Made by a program: the position numbers and the translations under genes | Part shown: positions 23,405 to 36,314 of the stretch, in pieces | Layout of the letters: every line of letters begins with the position of its first letter | Position numbering within the stretch: position 1 is the stretch's first letter | Notes under the pieces: generated by a model | Seen by the model: the letters and a program-made list of their open reading frames with translations, nothing else | Database searches by the model: none | Told to the model about the DNA's origin: nothing | NCBI GenBank assembly: GCA_022495995.1 | Contig: JAFEMH010001473.1 | Coordinates: 248,001 to 312,000, forward strand | Direction: 5' to 3' | DNA length: 64,000 bases | DNA from: Adenophora triphylla var. japonica | Lineage: Eukaryota > Streptophyta > Magnoliopsida > Asterales > Campanulaceae

Positions 23405-26400
23405 ATGGCAACTCACAATAATTAGCCCCTGTCACTGCGATCCGTCCTTGAGAAGGACAAGCTCGAAGAGAACGGTACAAACTATTCTGATATGATCAGA
23501 AGCCTAAGAATTGTTCTAAGGCAAGAGAAGAAAATGTACGTTCTTGACGAACCCGTTCCACCTCCACCTGCTGCTATTGCTTCAAGGGCAGATAAGGATG
23601 CTCACAAGAAACATGTTGATGATTCTAATGATGTGACATGCCTTATGCTTTCCATCATGTGTAAGGCTCTTCAGAAGGACCTTGAACACTTGTAAGCTGC
23701 TTTTGATCTAGCCGAGCGCTTAAAGGAAATGTTCCAAGTGCAAGCTAGACAAGAGAGGTATGATGTGGTTAAAGCCTAACTGCATGCAAGATGCAAGAGG
23801 GGCAGTCAGTTGGTGCTCATGTCCTTAAGATGAAGGGTCACATTGAGCGTCTCGAAAGGCTTGGAAATCCGATGAGTTTGGAACTCGCCACAAATTTGAT
23901 ATTAAATTTATTGCCTGAAAGTTATGGTCATTTCATTATGCACTATCACATGACTGGCATGGATAAGAATCTCTCGGAATTGCATGCGATACTTAAGACC
24001 GCTGAGAAGAATATCAAGAAGCCCGAAACGACAAACGTGTTAATGGTTAACAAAGTAAAATGGTTCAAGAAAGATGGCAAAGGTAAAGCAAGTATTGCTA
24101 AACCTAAGGTAAAAGTTGCCGTTGCCGGAGAGGCTCCCAAAGTGTCTCAAAAGGATGCGGTTTGCTACCATTGCCAAGAGGTTGGTCATTAGAAGCGCAA
24201 CTGCAAGGCATACAAGGAAGGCGTAAAGGCGAAGAAGGGCAATACGATTACTTCTGATGCAGGTATCTATATGATAGATATTTTCCTTTCTATTTCTAGT
24301 TCATGGGTATTGGATACCGGATGTGGATCTCACATTTGTTTAAATGTGCAGGGACTAAGGAATAGGAAGCTACTCAAACAAGGTGAAGTTGACCTACGTG
24401 TGGGAAATGGAGCAAGAGTTGCTGCATTAGCCGTAGGGACATATGATGTAACTTTACCTAGTGGCTTAGTACTTGTTTTGAACAATTGTTACTATGTTCC
24501 GGATTTGAGTAGGAATATTATTTCAGTTTCTTGTTTGGATAATGAAGGGTATAATTTTCTTATTGCGAATAAGAAGTTTTATATTTATTTAAATGATATG
24601 CTTTATGGTATTGCAAGTTCATTTAATGGCCTTTATGTTCTTGATGTTGATGAGAAACAAAATAATGTTGAAAATGTTTATCATGTGGACAAGAAGTCTA
24701 AACCGAATGACGTGAACAACACGTTCATGTGGCATTGCCGGCTTGGTCATATAAACGAGAAACGCATCTCTAAACTCCATAAGGATGGTATGTTAGACTC
24801 ACATGATTATGAATCATATGAGATATGCGAGTCTTGTTTATTTGGAAAAATGACCAAACCACCCTACACTAAGAGTAGTGAAATGGCTAGTGACTTATTG
24901 GGCCTAATACATACCGATGTATGTGGACCAATGAGCAGCATTGCTAGGGGCAGATTTCGGTATTTCATTACATTCACCGATGACTTATCTAGATATGACT
25001 ATGTTTATCTAATGAAGTCAAAAAGTGAATCGTTTAAGATGTTTAGAACATTTCAAAATGAAGTAAAAAATCAACTTGGTAAAACTATTAAAGCACTTCG
25101 ATCCGATCGTGGTGGAGAATATTTGAGCCAAGAGTTTGATAATCATCTCAAAAACTGTGAAATTGTTTCAGAGTTGACTCCACCCGAAACACCACAATGG
25201 AATGGTGTTTTCGAGAGGAGGAATAGAACCTTATTCGATATGGTTCGTTCGATGATGAGTCAAGTTGACCTTCCTATTTCCTTTTGGGGACATGCATTAG
25301 AGACTGTTGCGTTCACACTGAACAGAGTCCCTACTAAATCGGCTCCTAAGACCCCACATGAGATGTGGCATGGAAGAAAAACTAGTTTGCCTTTCATGAA
25401 GATTTGGGGTTGCGAAGCTTATGTGAAGAGACTTGTCTCTGATAAGTTAGCACCTAAATCTGACAAGGTTATTTTCGTTGGTTACCCTAAGAAAACCAAA
25501 GGGTATTACTTTTACAATCGCAATGAGAACAAAGTGTTTGTTGCTCAATATGGTACTTTTCTTGAGAAACAGTTTCTCAATAAAGGAACTAGTAGGAGTA
25601 AAGTTGATCTTGAAGAAATTCAAGAACCCGAAAATAACATGGAACCGATAGTAGAGATTGAACCAAGTCCACAAGGAGTTGTGGAACCGGTTCAAGATCC
25701 ACAAATCCATCGTAGATCGGATAGAATACGATTCGAACCCGAGAGATATGTATTTCTCATTTCGGAAATTAATGAAGTGGAAGTCATTGAGAATAACGAG
25801 CCTACTTCCTATCAAGAGGCGATGTCCACTCCTGATTCAGATAAATGGTTGGAGGCCATGGAATCCGAATTGCAATCCATGTCGGATAATCAAGTTTGGA
25901 ACTTAATTGAGCCACCCGAAGGTGTAAAAACCATAGGGTGGAAGTGGGTCTTCAAGAAGAAGAATGACATGGATGGGAAGGTGCATACTTACAAGGCTAG
26001 GCTTGTAGCAAAGGGATATAGGCAGATTCATGGTGTAGACTATGATGAAACCTTTTCTCCTGTTGCCATGCTTAAGTCTGTTAGAATTTTAATTGCCATA
26101 GCCGCATATTATGACTACGAGATATGGTAAATGGATGTCAAAATAGCTTTTCTTAATGGGAAGTTACTCGAGGATGTGTATATGACACAACCCGAAGGTT
26201 TTATCGATCCAAGAAATTCTAACAAAGTGTGCAAGTTGCAGAGATCCATATATGGGTTGAAGCAAGCTTCTAGGAGTTGGAATCTTCATTTTGATGAAAA
26301 GATCAAAGAGTTTGATTTTGTCAAGAATGAAGATGAACCTTGTGTATACATGAAATTCAGTGGGAGCGTAGTATTATTTCTCTTATTGTATGTTGATGAT

Positions 26401-27378
26401 ATCTTACTCATTGGAAACGACATTCCTGCACTTCAGACTGTCAAGTCTTGGTTAGGGAAATGTTTCTCGATGAAAGATATGGGTGAAGCTACTTACATCC
26501 TTGGCATCAAGATCTATAGAGATAGATCTAAAAGGATAATTGGTTTGAGTCAAATTACCTACATTGACAAGGTTCTTAGAAGATTCAAGATCGAAAATTC
26601 TAAGAGAGGAAACTTGCCAATGGGTCATGGTATTACTCTTAGCAAGACTCAGTGTCCTAAGATAACTGGTGAGCTAAAGAGAATGAATGAGATTCCATAT
26701 GCCTCGACAATTGGATCTATCATGTATGCCATGATTTGTACTAGACCTGATGTCTCGTATGCTCTAAGCATGACGAGCAGATACCAATCTGATCCTGGTG
26801 AAAACCATTGGATGGCAGTTAAGACGATCCTTAAGTACATAAGAAGGACTAAGGATGCGTTCTTGGTCTTTGGAGGGATGTAAGAAGATCTTGTTGTAAG
26901 AGGTTACACAGATGCTAGCTTCCAAACTGAAAAGGATGATTTCCGATCGCAGTCGGGATTTGTGTTTATGCTTAATGGAGGTGCGATATGTTGGAAGAGT
27001 TTCAAGCAGAGTACTATTGCCAAATCTACAACCGAGGCCAAATATATAGCGGCATCCGATGTAGCTAAGGAGGCAGTTGGATCAAGAAGTTCATTAGTGA
27101 CTTGGAAGTTGTTCCAAGTATCACTAATCCGGTGAAACTTTATTGTGACAATAATGGTGTCATTGTGCAAGCAAAGGAACCAAGGTCACATCAGTGATCC
27201 AAACATATACTTAGACGTTTCCATCTCATTCGAGAGTTTATTGATAGGGGAGACGTTAAGATATGCAAAGTATCAACCAATGATAATATTGGGGATCCGC
27301 TTACAAAGCCCCTTGCACAAGCAATGCATGATGGTCATGTGAGGTCTATGGGTATACGATGCATAGATGGAGCCTAGT
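23405..27378 (+). pseudogene. Copia gag-pol polyprotein, several stops
   Basis: It starts at the ATG at 23405, but the seventh codon is TAG where the paralogues have CAG. gag has further stops near 23692 and 23777, and the zinc knuckle CYHCQEVGH is followed by TAG for Trp (about 24190). 24271-26130 is one long open frame: protease WVLDTGCGSHIC (about 24301), GAG-pre-integrase WHCRLGHINEKRISKL (about 24730), integrase HTDVCG, RSDRGGEY and NGVFERRN giving the D,D,E triad, then the start of RT. A single TAA (26128-26130) interrupts RT; YVDD is intact at 26389-26400. RNase H (YTDASFQTEKDDFRSQSGF) follows another stop at 26881. It ends near the polypurine tract AAGTGGGAGA (27381-27390). Better preserved than the minus-strand copy, but not functional as one protein. 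Confidence 0.93.
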
Positions 27379-27390
27379 GCAAGTGGGAGA

Positions 27391-28883
27391 TTTTGGTGTA
27401 ATGCCCTAGGCGTTTAGTTATGTTTGACTTATAACTTAAACTGCTATGTAATTGTCTTTATCATTTATCATAGAGAAAGTTTATTTAGTTTATTATATGT
27501 TTACATGTTTATTATATTGAAGTGCGTCCCTAGTTATTATGAATATCTAGTATAAGTTGGTAATGGATAATCATGAAGATGGTTATATGCATGTGATGCA
27601 CATTACACTTGTAGATACTTGTAGGGAAGAATGATAAGTCAAGATGGGATTTGTCCCTCTCGTTGAGAGAGATGTTTGCTTGGGCCCCTCGATGAATGAT
27701 GTTGATGAAATGTGTGGCCACACTCAAGTGATTTGATAGAGATCAAATGCATTTGGATTATCAACATATTCGAAATCGAGAAAGCATTGAACATGTGAAG
27801 TTGACATGGACCATGACTCATGTTCAATTGACATCGTGGACAAAGGGATTGTGACATTTGATCTATCGAGGAATCAAGATTTGATGTTATATTAATTGGG
27901 TAGATATAATGGTTTGCTAGAAACCACTTATGTCTTGTGAGGTCGATGTTTCGACTCACTACCAACATAATATAATTCCTATTGGGTCACACACAAAGAA
28001 CGAATTGATCATTGGCTGAAAATTGGAATTGGAAATTTGGGCTTGGCATGACACGTGCCCAGGAGCACGACTCGTGCTCTGGGTCACGACTCGTGCTAAG
28101 GGTCACGGCTGGTGACAAGGCAGTATGACTGCGTTTTGGGCATCAAAGGATTGACTCGTTGACTGTTTGACTTTGTGGGACTAGGCACGACTCGTGCCCT
28201 TGGGCACGAGTCGTTCCCTTGATCAGCACGAGTGCATATTTTGTCACGAGTCATGGTACGAATGGTTTTTGGCTTAGGGCATTCGTGATAGCCTGGAATG
28301 ACTCGTGGAACGAGTCGCGCCCAGGAGCACGAGTCGTGCCCTGAGCGAATTTCAGCCAATCCGCGATTTCCTTTGGCGATTTGGTTTTGGTATTGACAAG
28401 GATTCTTTCCCTAATTGTTAGGGATTTATATGTGATATAAATACAATCCTTTGGCTGCCATAAACTCCTCTCCTAACACATTGTTTTAGGTTTATGAAAC
28501 TCTAGAGATTTGATATTTGATTGAAAATCAAAATCAAATAAATCCCAAATAATTCCATTGTTTCGGCATTGATTATTGAAAAACGTTTTCAATAATCGGA
28601 GGATCATCTAGCAATCCAACAAGAAGAGTTCTTGGTTCGTTCGCGTGTGGATCACCATTAGAGGGAGATTACTTTATTTCCTAAAGCTTGAAGATCTCCA
28701 TTGTTGATTCATCACCAATATAGAACAAGGAAGAAGAAGATCCGTTTTGAATAAACAAATCGCATTAAGGTATGTAAATTCTATTTCATGTTTCTAATCT
28801 CTTCATGCTAGACGGATTAAAGGGCTAGGGTTTTGTTGTTTTTCAAAGTTCATCCGCTGCGTTTGTAACCGCAAAACCCAACA
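27391..28883 (+). repeat. Copia LTR 2
   Basis: Begins TTTTGGTGTAATGCCC (second base changed from G) right after the polypurine tract and ends CGCAAAACCCAACA. TATA (tataaata) is at 28436-28443. The stem-loop is at 28571-28597. Confidence 0.93.
28045..28341 (+). promoter_or_regulatory. U3 palindrome cassette, GGCACGACTCGTGCC type
   Basis: Same module order as in LTR 1, with point changes in several arms, for example GGCATGACACGTGCC at 28045-28059. It ends about 95 bp before the TATA box. Confidence 0.75.
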
Positions 28884-29633
28884 CTAGTATCATAGCCATG
28901 TTTATCATGATTAGGATTGAAATTGGCATGCTACATTTAATTTGATTAAATGCTTTACATGCTATATGAAATAGATCTATGTTTTTATGTATAAAACCTT
29001 CTAAATATTTAAGTTTTATGCCATCCCTTGATTAGAACACTTGTGATATTTTAGGGTATTTTGATGTAGTTTCGACTCAGTTTGGTGCATCATTATATCT
29101 TAATTTGTGATCAAGATGAGATAATGGTTGATGTAGTTTTGACTCAGTTAGGAGCATCGTTCCATGTCTCATACGTGTGAAAAAGGTTTGACTTAATTGG
29201 TGCTTTCAAATGAGATTTGACCCAAGGCATAGATGAGATTAAAACATGTTTTTGACATATGATGTCTATGGAAATCTCATAAAAGATCTAAGAGTCATAT
29301 ATGATATGATTGATGTTAACTACCTAAATAACTTGATTTCGGGTATTGACTCAGTTAAACCAAAATCAAGTGAAATATGGATCTTAGCCTACTATGATTA
29401 TATGATACATGTTTGTATTTGAAGGTGTATAATTTAGTGGGAGTATTTATAAAATACATTATTTGTTCTTAGATGATAAATGTGTTGATACTTATGTGTT
29501 TCATTGTTTGCATATTTTATTGTAGTAATGTCAACTCACAATAATCAGCCCCTGTCACTGCGATCCGTCCTTGAGAAGGACAAGCTCGAAGAGAACGGTA
29601 CAAACTATTCTGATTGAATCAGAAGCCTAAGAA
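28884..29633 (+). pseudogene. Second Copia leader and first codons of gag, truncated
   Basis: Primer site TAGTATCATAGCC, leader and gag start (ATG at 29528, reading MSTQYNQ-like codons without the TAG seen in the upstream copy), then LRSVLEKDKLEENGTNYSD and a stop. After about 100 bp of gag it joins an LTR end. It is the remnant of a second unit in the tandem. Confidence 0.85.
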
Positions 29634-29685
29634 TTGTTGTTTTTCAAAGTTCTTCCGCTGCGTTTGTAACCCCAAAACCCAACAA
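29634..29685 (+). repeat. Copia LTR 3 stub
   Basis: Last 52 bp of the LTR, ending CCCCAAAACCCAACA. The junction with gag falls within TTGTT, present in both parents, as expected of a microhomology deletion. Confidence 0.85.
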
Positions 29686-29690
29686 AATCG

Positions 29691-29979
29691 TGGGCTTTGA
29701 TTGTAACATAACAAATTTGATATAATAGAATATCTTGTCTTGTTAGTGCCCCAGATGTAGTCTCATGCATGGACGAATTGGGTGAAAAATCTCGTGTTCT
29801 TGTCTTTTATTGCTTTTATATGGATATTGTTGCATGTTATTATCTTCTTTGTACAATTGGTATGAGACAATTATTTCTCGGAGACCACCAATTTCCTAAC
29901 ACATTTAACGCAGATTGGGGTAATAACCATCGCCGTTTGCTACTCTCAACTATGGCTTTAGGTAGGCTTTATAAATTTC
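29691..29979. other. LTR-like debris
   Basis: A segment with gtgccccagatgtagtctca and ttgggtgaaaaatctcgtgt (about 29740-29800) resembles words common near the ends of plant LTRs. No gene is seen. Confidence 0.3.
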
Positions 29980-30393
29980 TTATTGCTCTTCCTTAGTATG
30001 GGAGTCATGATCTCGTTGATCTTCCATTTCCGCCTTTATAAAAAAGGCAATTGACTCATCATCCCGTTGTAAATTATTTTGCAAGTCCCAACTGTTCGTG
30101 TGCCACTCCAATTTGGCACGAAAATTTTCAAGGAAAACATTACTGATTTGGCTCCAACTAGCGCGAGTCTCCGGTTTCAAACTGAAGAACCACTTTAAAG
30201 ATATTCCTTTAAATTTGAGATGGAATATATCGGTCATAAGTTCAAGTGTAAAATTTTTGGCTCTCATAGACATAATATAATTGTCGACATGAGTCTTTGG
30301 GCAAGAAGTACCATTAAAATTTTCAATGTCCGACATTCGAAATTTAAATGGTAGAGCCACCACTTTTGAGGTATCAATGTATCGGGTTGTCAA
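29980..30393 (-). pseudogene. Gypsy gag fragment
   Basis: The minus-strand frame contains PFKFRMSDIENFNGTSCPKT, then HVDNYIMSMRAKNF and SQISNVFLENFRAKLEWHTN. This is the retrotransposon gag domain of the same Tat/Ogre-like lineage as the copies at 44000 and 50000 (FRMPEMEKFDGTECPKTH there). It is a fragment only, with no zinc finger or protease. Confidence 0.8.
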
Positions 30394-31534
30394 ACTATCA
30401 GTGTTCCGTCTTAAACCCCTCCATCAAAACTTTTAAACCCGACAACCACCCATCACCGTACCATCACCACCACAGTTTGAATTATAATTGGTGGGAGAGA
30501 GGTCCATAGAAAGACTTGAGGGGGAAATGTGGGGGTGAAAGAGGGTAAGGGGCCATGGCTAACCCAGAGTATTTTATAAAGGGATGCACAAATAAACTAT
30601 AAAGCTTCTTATTTAAAAAAATAAATGCTTGTATATGTCTTAAACACACAACCATAAGGTTATAACCTAACAACTTAACCACCAATCCACACAGATTATT
30701 TGATTAAGAGGGTCCACTACCACCCTTTTTAATATGCCTTATGTCCACCCCTGGTAAGGGGTGGAGTTGGTGAGAAGAGGTAGGGATGGGAAAAGGGGTT
30801 GAGAGTGGAAGAGGGGGAGTGGGATAGCTAGAGAGGAGATAGAGGAGTGGCATAGGTCAGTAGTTAAGAGGGATGAACAGAATAAACCGACCAACACCGA
30901 CTTGGGGGCCCAAGGCCCATGACAAGTATGGATTCAAATAACTCCTTTACGATCTGGTTACCTCGCGCTCGGCCCACCACCCCTAGAGACAATCATGAGG
31001 TTGGCCTTTACTTCTTTACTGAAATCGAGCATGAGCTCGTCCGTTTAAGGAACTCTTCCAGTGTTGAGCTACGAGCCAAGAGAGCTAGTAAGCTTGGCTG
31101 CTCGGCCCAAACGAGCAAGAGTCCTCTTCTACGAGCATGAATCTACTTCAACAATCCTATTCCTACAAGGATTATATTCCTTGTGAGGGTCTAAATAAGG
31201 CCAAGATCTATTTTTCTAATACAATCAATTGCGGAATCTCCTATTTTTGAGTGATACTCCACCATGGCAATATAAATAGCAATAACTTTTTAAAATTCTT
31301 GAGCTTCTATTTATAGTATATTTGGTTTATTTTTAGTTTAAAAACATTTAAGTTTTAATAATTTTGGGTGAAATCTTAATTCCAATAAAAACATTGTGTG
31401 CGGTGGTGATTATATGAGTGCTAAATTTAGTTAATCAAAGTGGTTGCGATGTGTTGATGTGTTAATGGGGTATAACTACGATGGTCTAGTGGTAGTTTAT
31501 GTATTTTTTTTTAATTTTAAAGCATGTGAAACGG
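30394..31534. other. Unassigned stretch
   Basis: No gene is supported. 30950-31140 has inverted words such as CGAGCATGAGCTCG and repeated cgagc/gctcg pieces, followed by ctaaataagg (about 31190), reminiscent of the palindrome-plus-TATA layout of LTR U3 regions, but no LTR ends could be placed. Confidence 0.35.
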
Positions 31535-32572
31535 TGTAGACACCCCCATTCTGTACAAATTATCATATGATTACACTACTTTAGTCTCGTCTTTTGATTT
31601 TAGAAATGAGACTTGCAGTTTCATCATGTTTTGTTAACTTTCTGACTAACTTTGTTAGTTTGGACTCAACTTACTAACAAAATACCTAAGAGGGACAAAA
31701 TAGTCAAAGATTGGTTAGATGTCTCGCACGAGACAATGTGTCTCGCACGAGACAATGTCTCTCGCACGAGACATCCCTCCAGGAAGGTTCTTCCTTTCAT
31801 TTTCGGCTTCGATCTCTTTCTTGTCAACAACTCAATCCGGGATTCACATGATTTGTGAATACTATGGAACCTTCTAGATCGATAACTCTCACCTTAAAGT
31901 GATTGATTCCTTCCATACTTGTATTTCCTAACCTTGGTAGACAAGTAATCTTCACCTATAAATACAAGGAAAACTCCCTTGATTTGAGTGGTAAATGTTT
32001 CTCCTACGTTTTTCTGCATTCTCTCCGAGAAGCAATCCTCAAAACAACTCTCAAATCTCTCTAAATTCGTTCATCAACATCCTTAAAGTTGGATCTCAAG
32101 CCTTTGTCTAGGCTACCCCATTGGCAACATCAAGAAATCATAGGTAAACATCCTATATCTTTTTGTTCTCTTTTTAACCTCTCTATTTAAATTTTAGTGT
32201 AGTGTAATTCCATTAAACAAAGATCGGCCTAGAGCCTCTCCAAATCATGGAGATAGTCTCAAAGCATAACGATCTGACATCCCAACTAATTAACATAAAC
32301 TGATTGGTTGATTGCATATTTTTACGATCTTTGCTTAAATTGATAATTTGAATAAATTAGTAAATTTCTGCAAGCAAAACCAATCTTAATATTTGGTAGG
32401 ATTAGTGCTCCTTGACCTTCTAATCCAATAACTTAGCCCCCAAACCCATGAAATCTGAATAAATTAGATTTTCTATACTTCAATGAAATAATATAGGTGG
32501 TGACTCATAATTAAAAGAAGAATAAAAAAGGTATGAACAAACTGAAAGAGACGCGTTTTCCTCGCATTCTCA
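31535..32572 (+). repeat. Family X 5' LTR
   Basis: Begins TGTAGACACCCCCATT and ends GCATTCTCA. TATA (ctataaatac) is at 31957-31966. Confidence 0.85.
31720..31773 (+). promoter_or_regulatory. U3 palindrome cassette, TGTCTCGCACGAGACA type
   Basis: Three modules in tandem with an 18-bp period (31720-31735, 31739-31754, 31757-31773), about 185 bp upstream of the TATA box. Each arm contains TGTCTC, the known auxin-response half-site, in inverted orientation with a 4-nt gap. Function is not shown. Confidence 0.75.
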
Positions 32573-32575
32573 TAG

Positions 32576-32593
32576 TGGCGAATCTGCTGGGGA
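32576..32593 (+). other. Primer binding site, Arg tRNA-like
   Basis: TGGCGAATCTGCTGGGGA, close to the complement of a plant Arg tRNA 3' end as used by Tat/Ogre elements. It lies three bases after the LTR. Confidence 0.8.
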
Positions 32594-33970
32594 CCAATAT
32601 ATAAGTAGGCTAGACTTGCATGATCTAGGAATTGACTAAACTGTTCTTATTTTCTACAAAATTTCGAAAAAATATGCAATCTGGACTGACGTCTCCCACG
32701 AGACATCTTGTCTTGCGCGAGACAACCTATCAGATCAGTTTGATTTCTGGTTTCTCTTGTTCTTATGTGGAGCCTAAAAACGTGATTTGGACATGCAACG
32801 GGGATCCTAGAAGTCAGCATTTGTAGAGTTTCTTTATCTTAGGACCTTCCTAATGGTGGGGAACTTGAAATCAATCATTAGTTTCTTGTGCTTACTCTAT
32901 TTTGCAGGAAATTATTGGATAGAATGTTGTATACATGAATGGTTTGTGATTGGTTTTTGATTAAATAATGATCATTGGTTGACTCGGGAGTTGTAATAAT
33001 TAAATTTTATCTCTCTCTCTCTCTCTCTTTTATGTGGAACTACGTTGGCCTGAGTCTTCCTAAATTGGGGGAAACGTAGGCAACCACTTGGTGCAGTCAT
33101 TATTTGTTTTCTTTTGATTTCAAAAAAAAATCTCTAACTTTTTTTATCACCTAGATTGACTCTCAAACACACGTGCACTCATGATTAACTGTCATTGCAC
33201 TACATAACCCTTTATTAACCCGGGGTCCCACACCGAGGATGGATGTCGGTCATCTATATTGTCGGTCTCTACTAGTTGGTGAACCCCACTCCTCGGTTCG
33301 CTCCCATACGACCGTCACACTGTGGGGAACCTGATATGTAAGCCTGCATAAACCACATGCATCATTCTAGGCGTCTTTAAGACACTCCTTTGACCGGTTG
33401 ATTGACCTTTGGGGTACCTTTAAGTCTTTGATCAAGAAAAAGTTATGTGCAAATGACTATGTGAAGAAACTAATGAATGTCCCTTTCGAAATGTCCCTAC
33501 GATTTGTCGCTAATGAGAAAATATCCTTCACAACGGTCCGTTACATGTTACTTTGTCTTACAAAGAATGAAGTGATCACTTTTAGGTTGTATTTGAATAG
33601 TGGATTCCTATGAGAATGTGGGACCTTTGCCCAAAATTGTCCGTTTTGGGGAGTGCAATATATGTGGAGTACAAGGGGCTCACATTCTATGGTGACGAAT
33701 CCATTATTCCAGGACTTAGGTAGAAACCTCCAAAAAACAGATATACCTTCGTTCGACCAGATTAGGACTTATAATTGGAGAGTCATATGTGGTGTTGTGC
33801 GAGACATTCTTGCCTCTTGCGAGACAAGTGTCATGTTCTGTATTTTTGGCCAAAAACCCTTTAAGTCTTCATTCAGCCAACTTGTTGGGACTCAATATGA
33901 TTTAACACAAATGCTACACATCTAGGTCCATCATCAAGGCAACTATTTCATTCAAGACTCTCCCAACACA
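32594..33970 (+). other. Family X leader
   Basis: Untranslated leader. It contains degenerate TGTCTC..GAGACA palindromes at about 32690-32725 and 33794-33830, a (CT)n tract at 33010-33029 and the CTACG..CGTAG hairpin block at 33040-33078. Confidence 0.65.
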
Positions 33971-35122
33971 ATGTCCAAAAAACCAACACTCAAGATGTCA
34001 ATCTAGCTAAAGCTAACCTCCTAGAAGCTCAACAAGCTATTGAAAGATAAAGGGCTCAGTTCGAGGTTGAGAAAAGAGCTCTAGCTGAAGAAATGATGGC
34101 TCGATTTTAAGTTGAGAGGAAACCCCAAGCCGAAGATATGAAAGCCATGGTTGAAGAAATGCATGCACTGAAACTTAAGATGGCTAAGAAGGAAGATACT
34201 AAAGCCAAGGCCCCCTCCAAATACTAGGTCTCATACAATAAGAAGACTAAGAAGAGTAAGAAGTCTAGAAAGAATTCCCAATTAAGCTCAACATCCTCCT
34301 CCTTCTCCGATGATGAGGATAAAGTTTCCAAGAAAGAAGGAAACAGTGAGACCAAGAAGGCTAATGAGCCCATTACCATGGTCATTCTAGAAAAGAAGCT
34401 CGCCTCCCTTGAGGCGACCTAAGGATCAATGTCCTAAATTGATTTAGACATGCTACGTCAGTCTATCTCCAAGCTCTCTCGCAAGTACAAGGCACCCGAT
34501 GTTGCCAAATTCAATAGTACCAATTTCCCTAAAGCTCACATAGAGATATACACTTGGGCTTTGCTACCAATGGGCATTGATGATCACATGCTAGCCCAAC
34601 GCTGCTTTCCTCAAACTTTGGAATGTGATGCGAAGGGTTGGTATATGACACTCCCTTTGCCTAGTAGACTTGAGTTTCCAGAAACAGTTTGAAGACAACT
34701 CCACTCATCGCCCTACTAGGAGGGATCTTGAGCAAACTAAGCAATATCACAATGAGTCCTTTGCTGATTTTGCTAGAAGGTGGAGAGATAAACTTACCAA
34801 GATTGTTGATAGGCCTAGCCTTGAAGAGCAAATCCACATCTTCCTTCAATGTCTTCATGAGGAATTCAAAGACAAACTAGCATGCAACTACTTCCCCAAT
34901 TTTATTGCCTTCCACAAATCCAAAATTCAGATTGATGACCTCATCAAACATAAGAAGGACACCAAGAAGGATAGTTGTTTCTGCTACAATAAATGGTCTT
35001 CTTCTAACCCAAGGACGCTTCAGTCAATTCCATCGCATTTAGCCATCCCGGAACTGGAAAGTACTCTGATGTGCCTCCTCCTTAGAAAAAGAAGAAGGAC
35101 AAACATTATGCCAAGCTTGAGG
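33971..35122 (+). pseudogene. Family X gag, decayed
   Basis: The start region (ATGTCC at 33971) is followed by a charged, coiled-coil-like segment rich in Glu, Lys and Ala (AQFEVEKRALAEEMMAR). Then comes the gag core: SISKLSRKYKAPDVAKFNST, NFPKAHIEIYTWALL and DLEQTKQYHNESFADFARR. Frameshifts near 34010 and 34690 and several stops break it. It ends in the linker before the protease; no protease or pol follows. Confidence 0.82.
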
Positions 35123-36081
35123 TGTAGACACCCCATTCTAAACACATTATATGTGATTACACTACTCTAGTCTCGCCTTTTGATTTTAGGAACGAGACTT
35201 GCAATTTCATCACGTTTTGTTAAGTTTCTGGCTTACTCCATAAGTTTAGACTTAACTGACTAAAGAATGACCAAAGAGGGGCAAAATAGTCAAAAGTGAC
35301 AAGTTGTTTCGTATGAGACAACTCCCTCAGGAAGGTTGATTTCCTTTCCTTTTCGAAGATGATTTCTTCCTTGATCATGACTCTCTCACATTCGGGATTT
35401 CTATTGATTATAGAGGCCTTGGAACATTCTTGATTAATATCTTTCACCAAAAAGTGATTGGTTCCTTCCAAACTTGTGAAAGCTAAACTTGGTGATCAAG
35501 TATTCCCACCCTATAAATACTAGATGATTTCTTTGTATTCTGGAACCCGAAATATAATTTTTAGACACATTTTACATGTTCTCTCCTTGACAGAACTAGT
35601 AAAACAACTCTAAAAAATCTGTAAATTCATCCATAAACTTTGATCAAGTTCAAACATAAGATTCAAGTATTTGACTAGGCTATCCATTGAAGAATTCAAT
35701 GTCTCTAAGAAGTAAACTTCCTTTGACTTTTATTCTCTTCTCAACCTCTCTACTTGATCTTTAGAGTAGTGTAATCACCATCAAAAGGATTAGCCTAGAG
35801 TCCCTTCAACTAATGAAGGTGATATCAAAGCACATTATCCGACATTAAAACTAATAAATAAATAAATTTGTTATTTGCTTAATTCGATTATAAGAACAAT
35901 TGAATTAAACCCTAGAAGCAGGACCAATCATAAGATTGGGTGGGATTGGTGCTCCTTGACCTTCCAATCCTATAACTTAACCCCCACGAAAAAGATGGTT
36001 TTTCTATATCTCCATTAAATAATATAGGTGGCGACTCGAATAAAAACAAATAAAAAGAGGATGACAAGACCCGCATTCTCA
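35123..36081 (+). repeat. Family X shared LTR
   Basis: Same ends as the LTR at 31535. TATA is at 35511-35520. The palindrome cassette is reduced to one degenerate module (tgtttcgtatgagaca near 35304). A second primer site (TGGCAACTCTGCTGGGGG) starts at 36085. Confidence 0.85.
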
Positions 36082-36314
36082 TAGTGGCAACTCTGCTGGG
36101 GGCATAAATTAAAGTGGGTAGTATAAGTACCCCAATTCGGACAGCTCTCCATCCGAGCATACGGGGAACACCGAGGACTCACGCATACGTGATCCCAAAG
36201 ACCCATAACGTCCAAAAGGTCCAAAACCACCAGCCAAACCAAGGAAGGAAATTTCAGGGATAAAAAGGAATTCAAGGACTTTGTAGAAATAACAAAAAAA
36301 TGGCCAGTTGACAT

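Larger units (their letters stand above)
21063..29685 (+). mobile_element. Ty1/Copia tandem: LTR-internal-LTR-truncated internal-LTR stub
   Basis: LTR 1 (21063-22760) and LTR 2 (27391-28883) flank a full-length internal region. LTR 2 is then followed by a second primer site and leader (28884-29633) that breaks off inside gag and joins the last 52 bp of a third LTR (29634-29685). The whole unit is flanked by AAATA (21058-21062) and AAATC (29686-29690), 4 of 5 matching, so it behaves as one insertion enlarged by LTR recombination. The final deletion junction falls on the shared word TTGTT. Confidence 0.9.
31535..36081 (+). mobile_element. Gag-only Gypsy element (family X)
   Basis: LTRs at 31535-32572 and 35123-36081 (TGTAGACACC...CTCA) flank an Arg-type primer site, a long leader and a decayed gag, with nothing after gag: the coding part stops at CCAAGCTTGAG and the 3' LTR begins 1-2 bases later. 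It therefore resembles a TR-GAG type non-autonomous element, or a deletion of pol. The 3' LTR is followed by another primer site and a second internal region, so it is shared with the next copy. Confidence 0.8.

Noticed and set aside
29769..29996. Plus-strand open frame of 75 codons
   Set aside because: No domain, lies across LTR-like debris and the edge of an antisense gag remnant.
30950..31200. Further U3 palindrome cassette
   Set aside because: Inverted words and a weak TATA-like sequence are present, but no LTR borders could be found, so it was not counted with the others.
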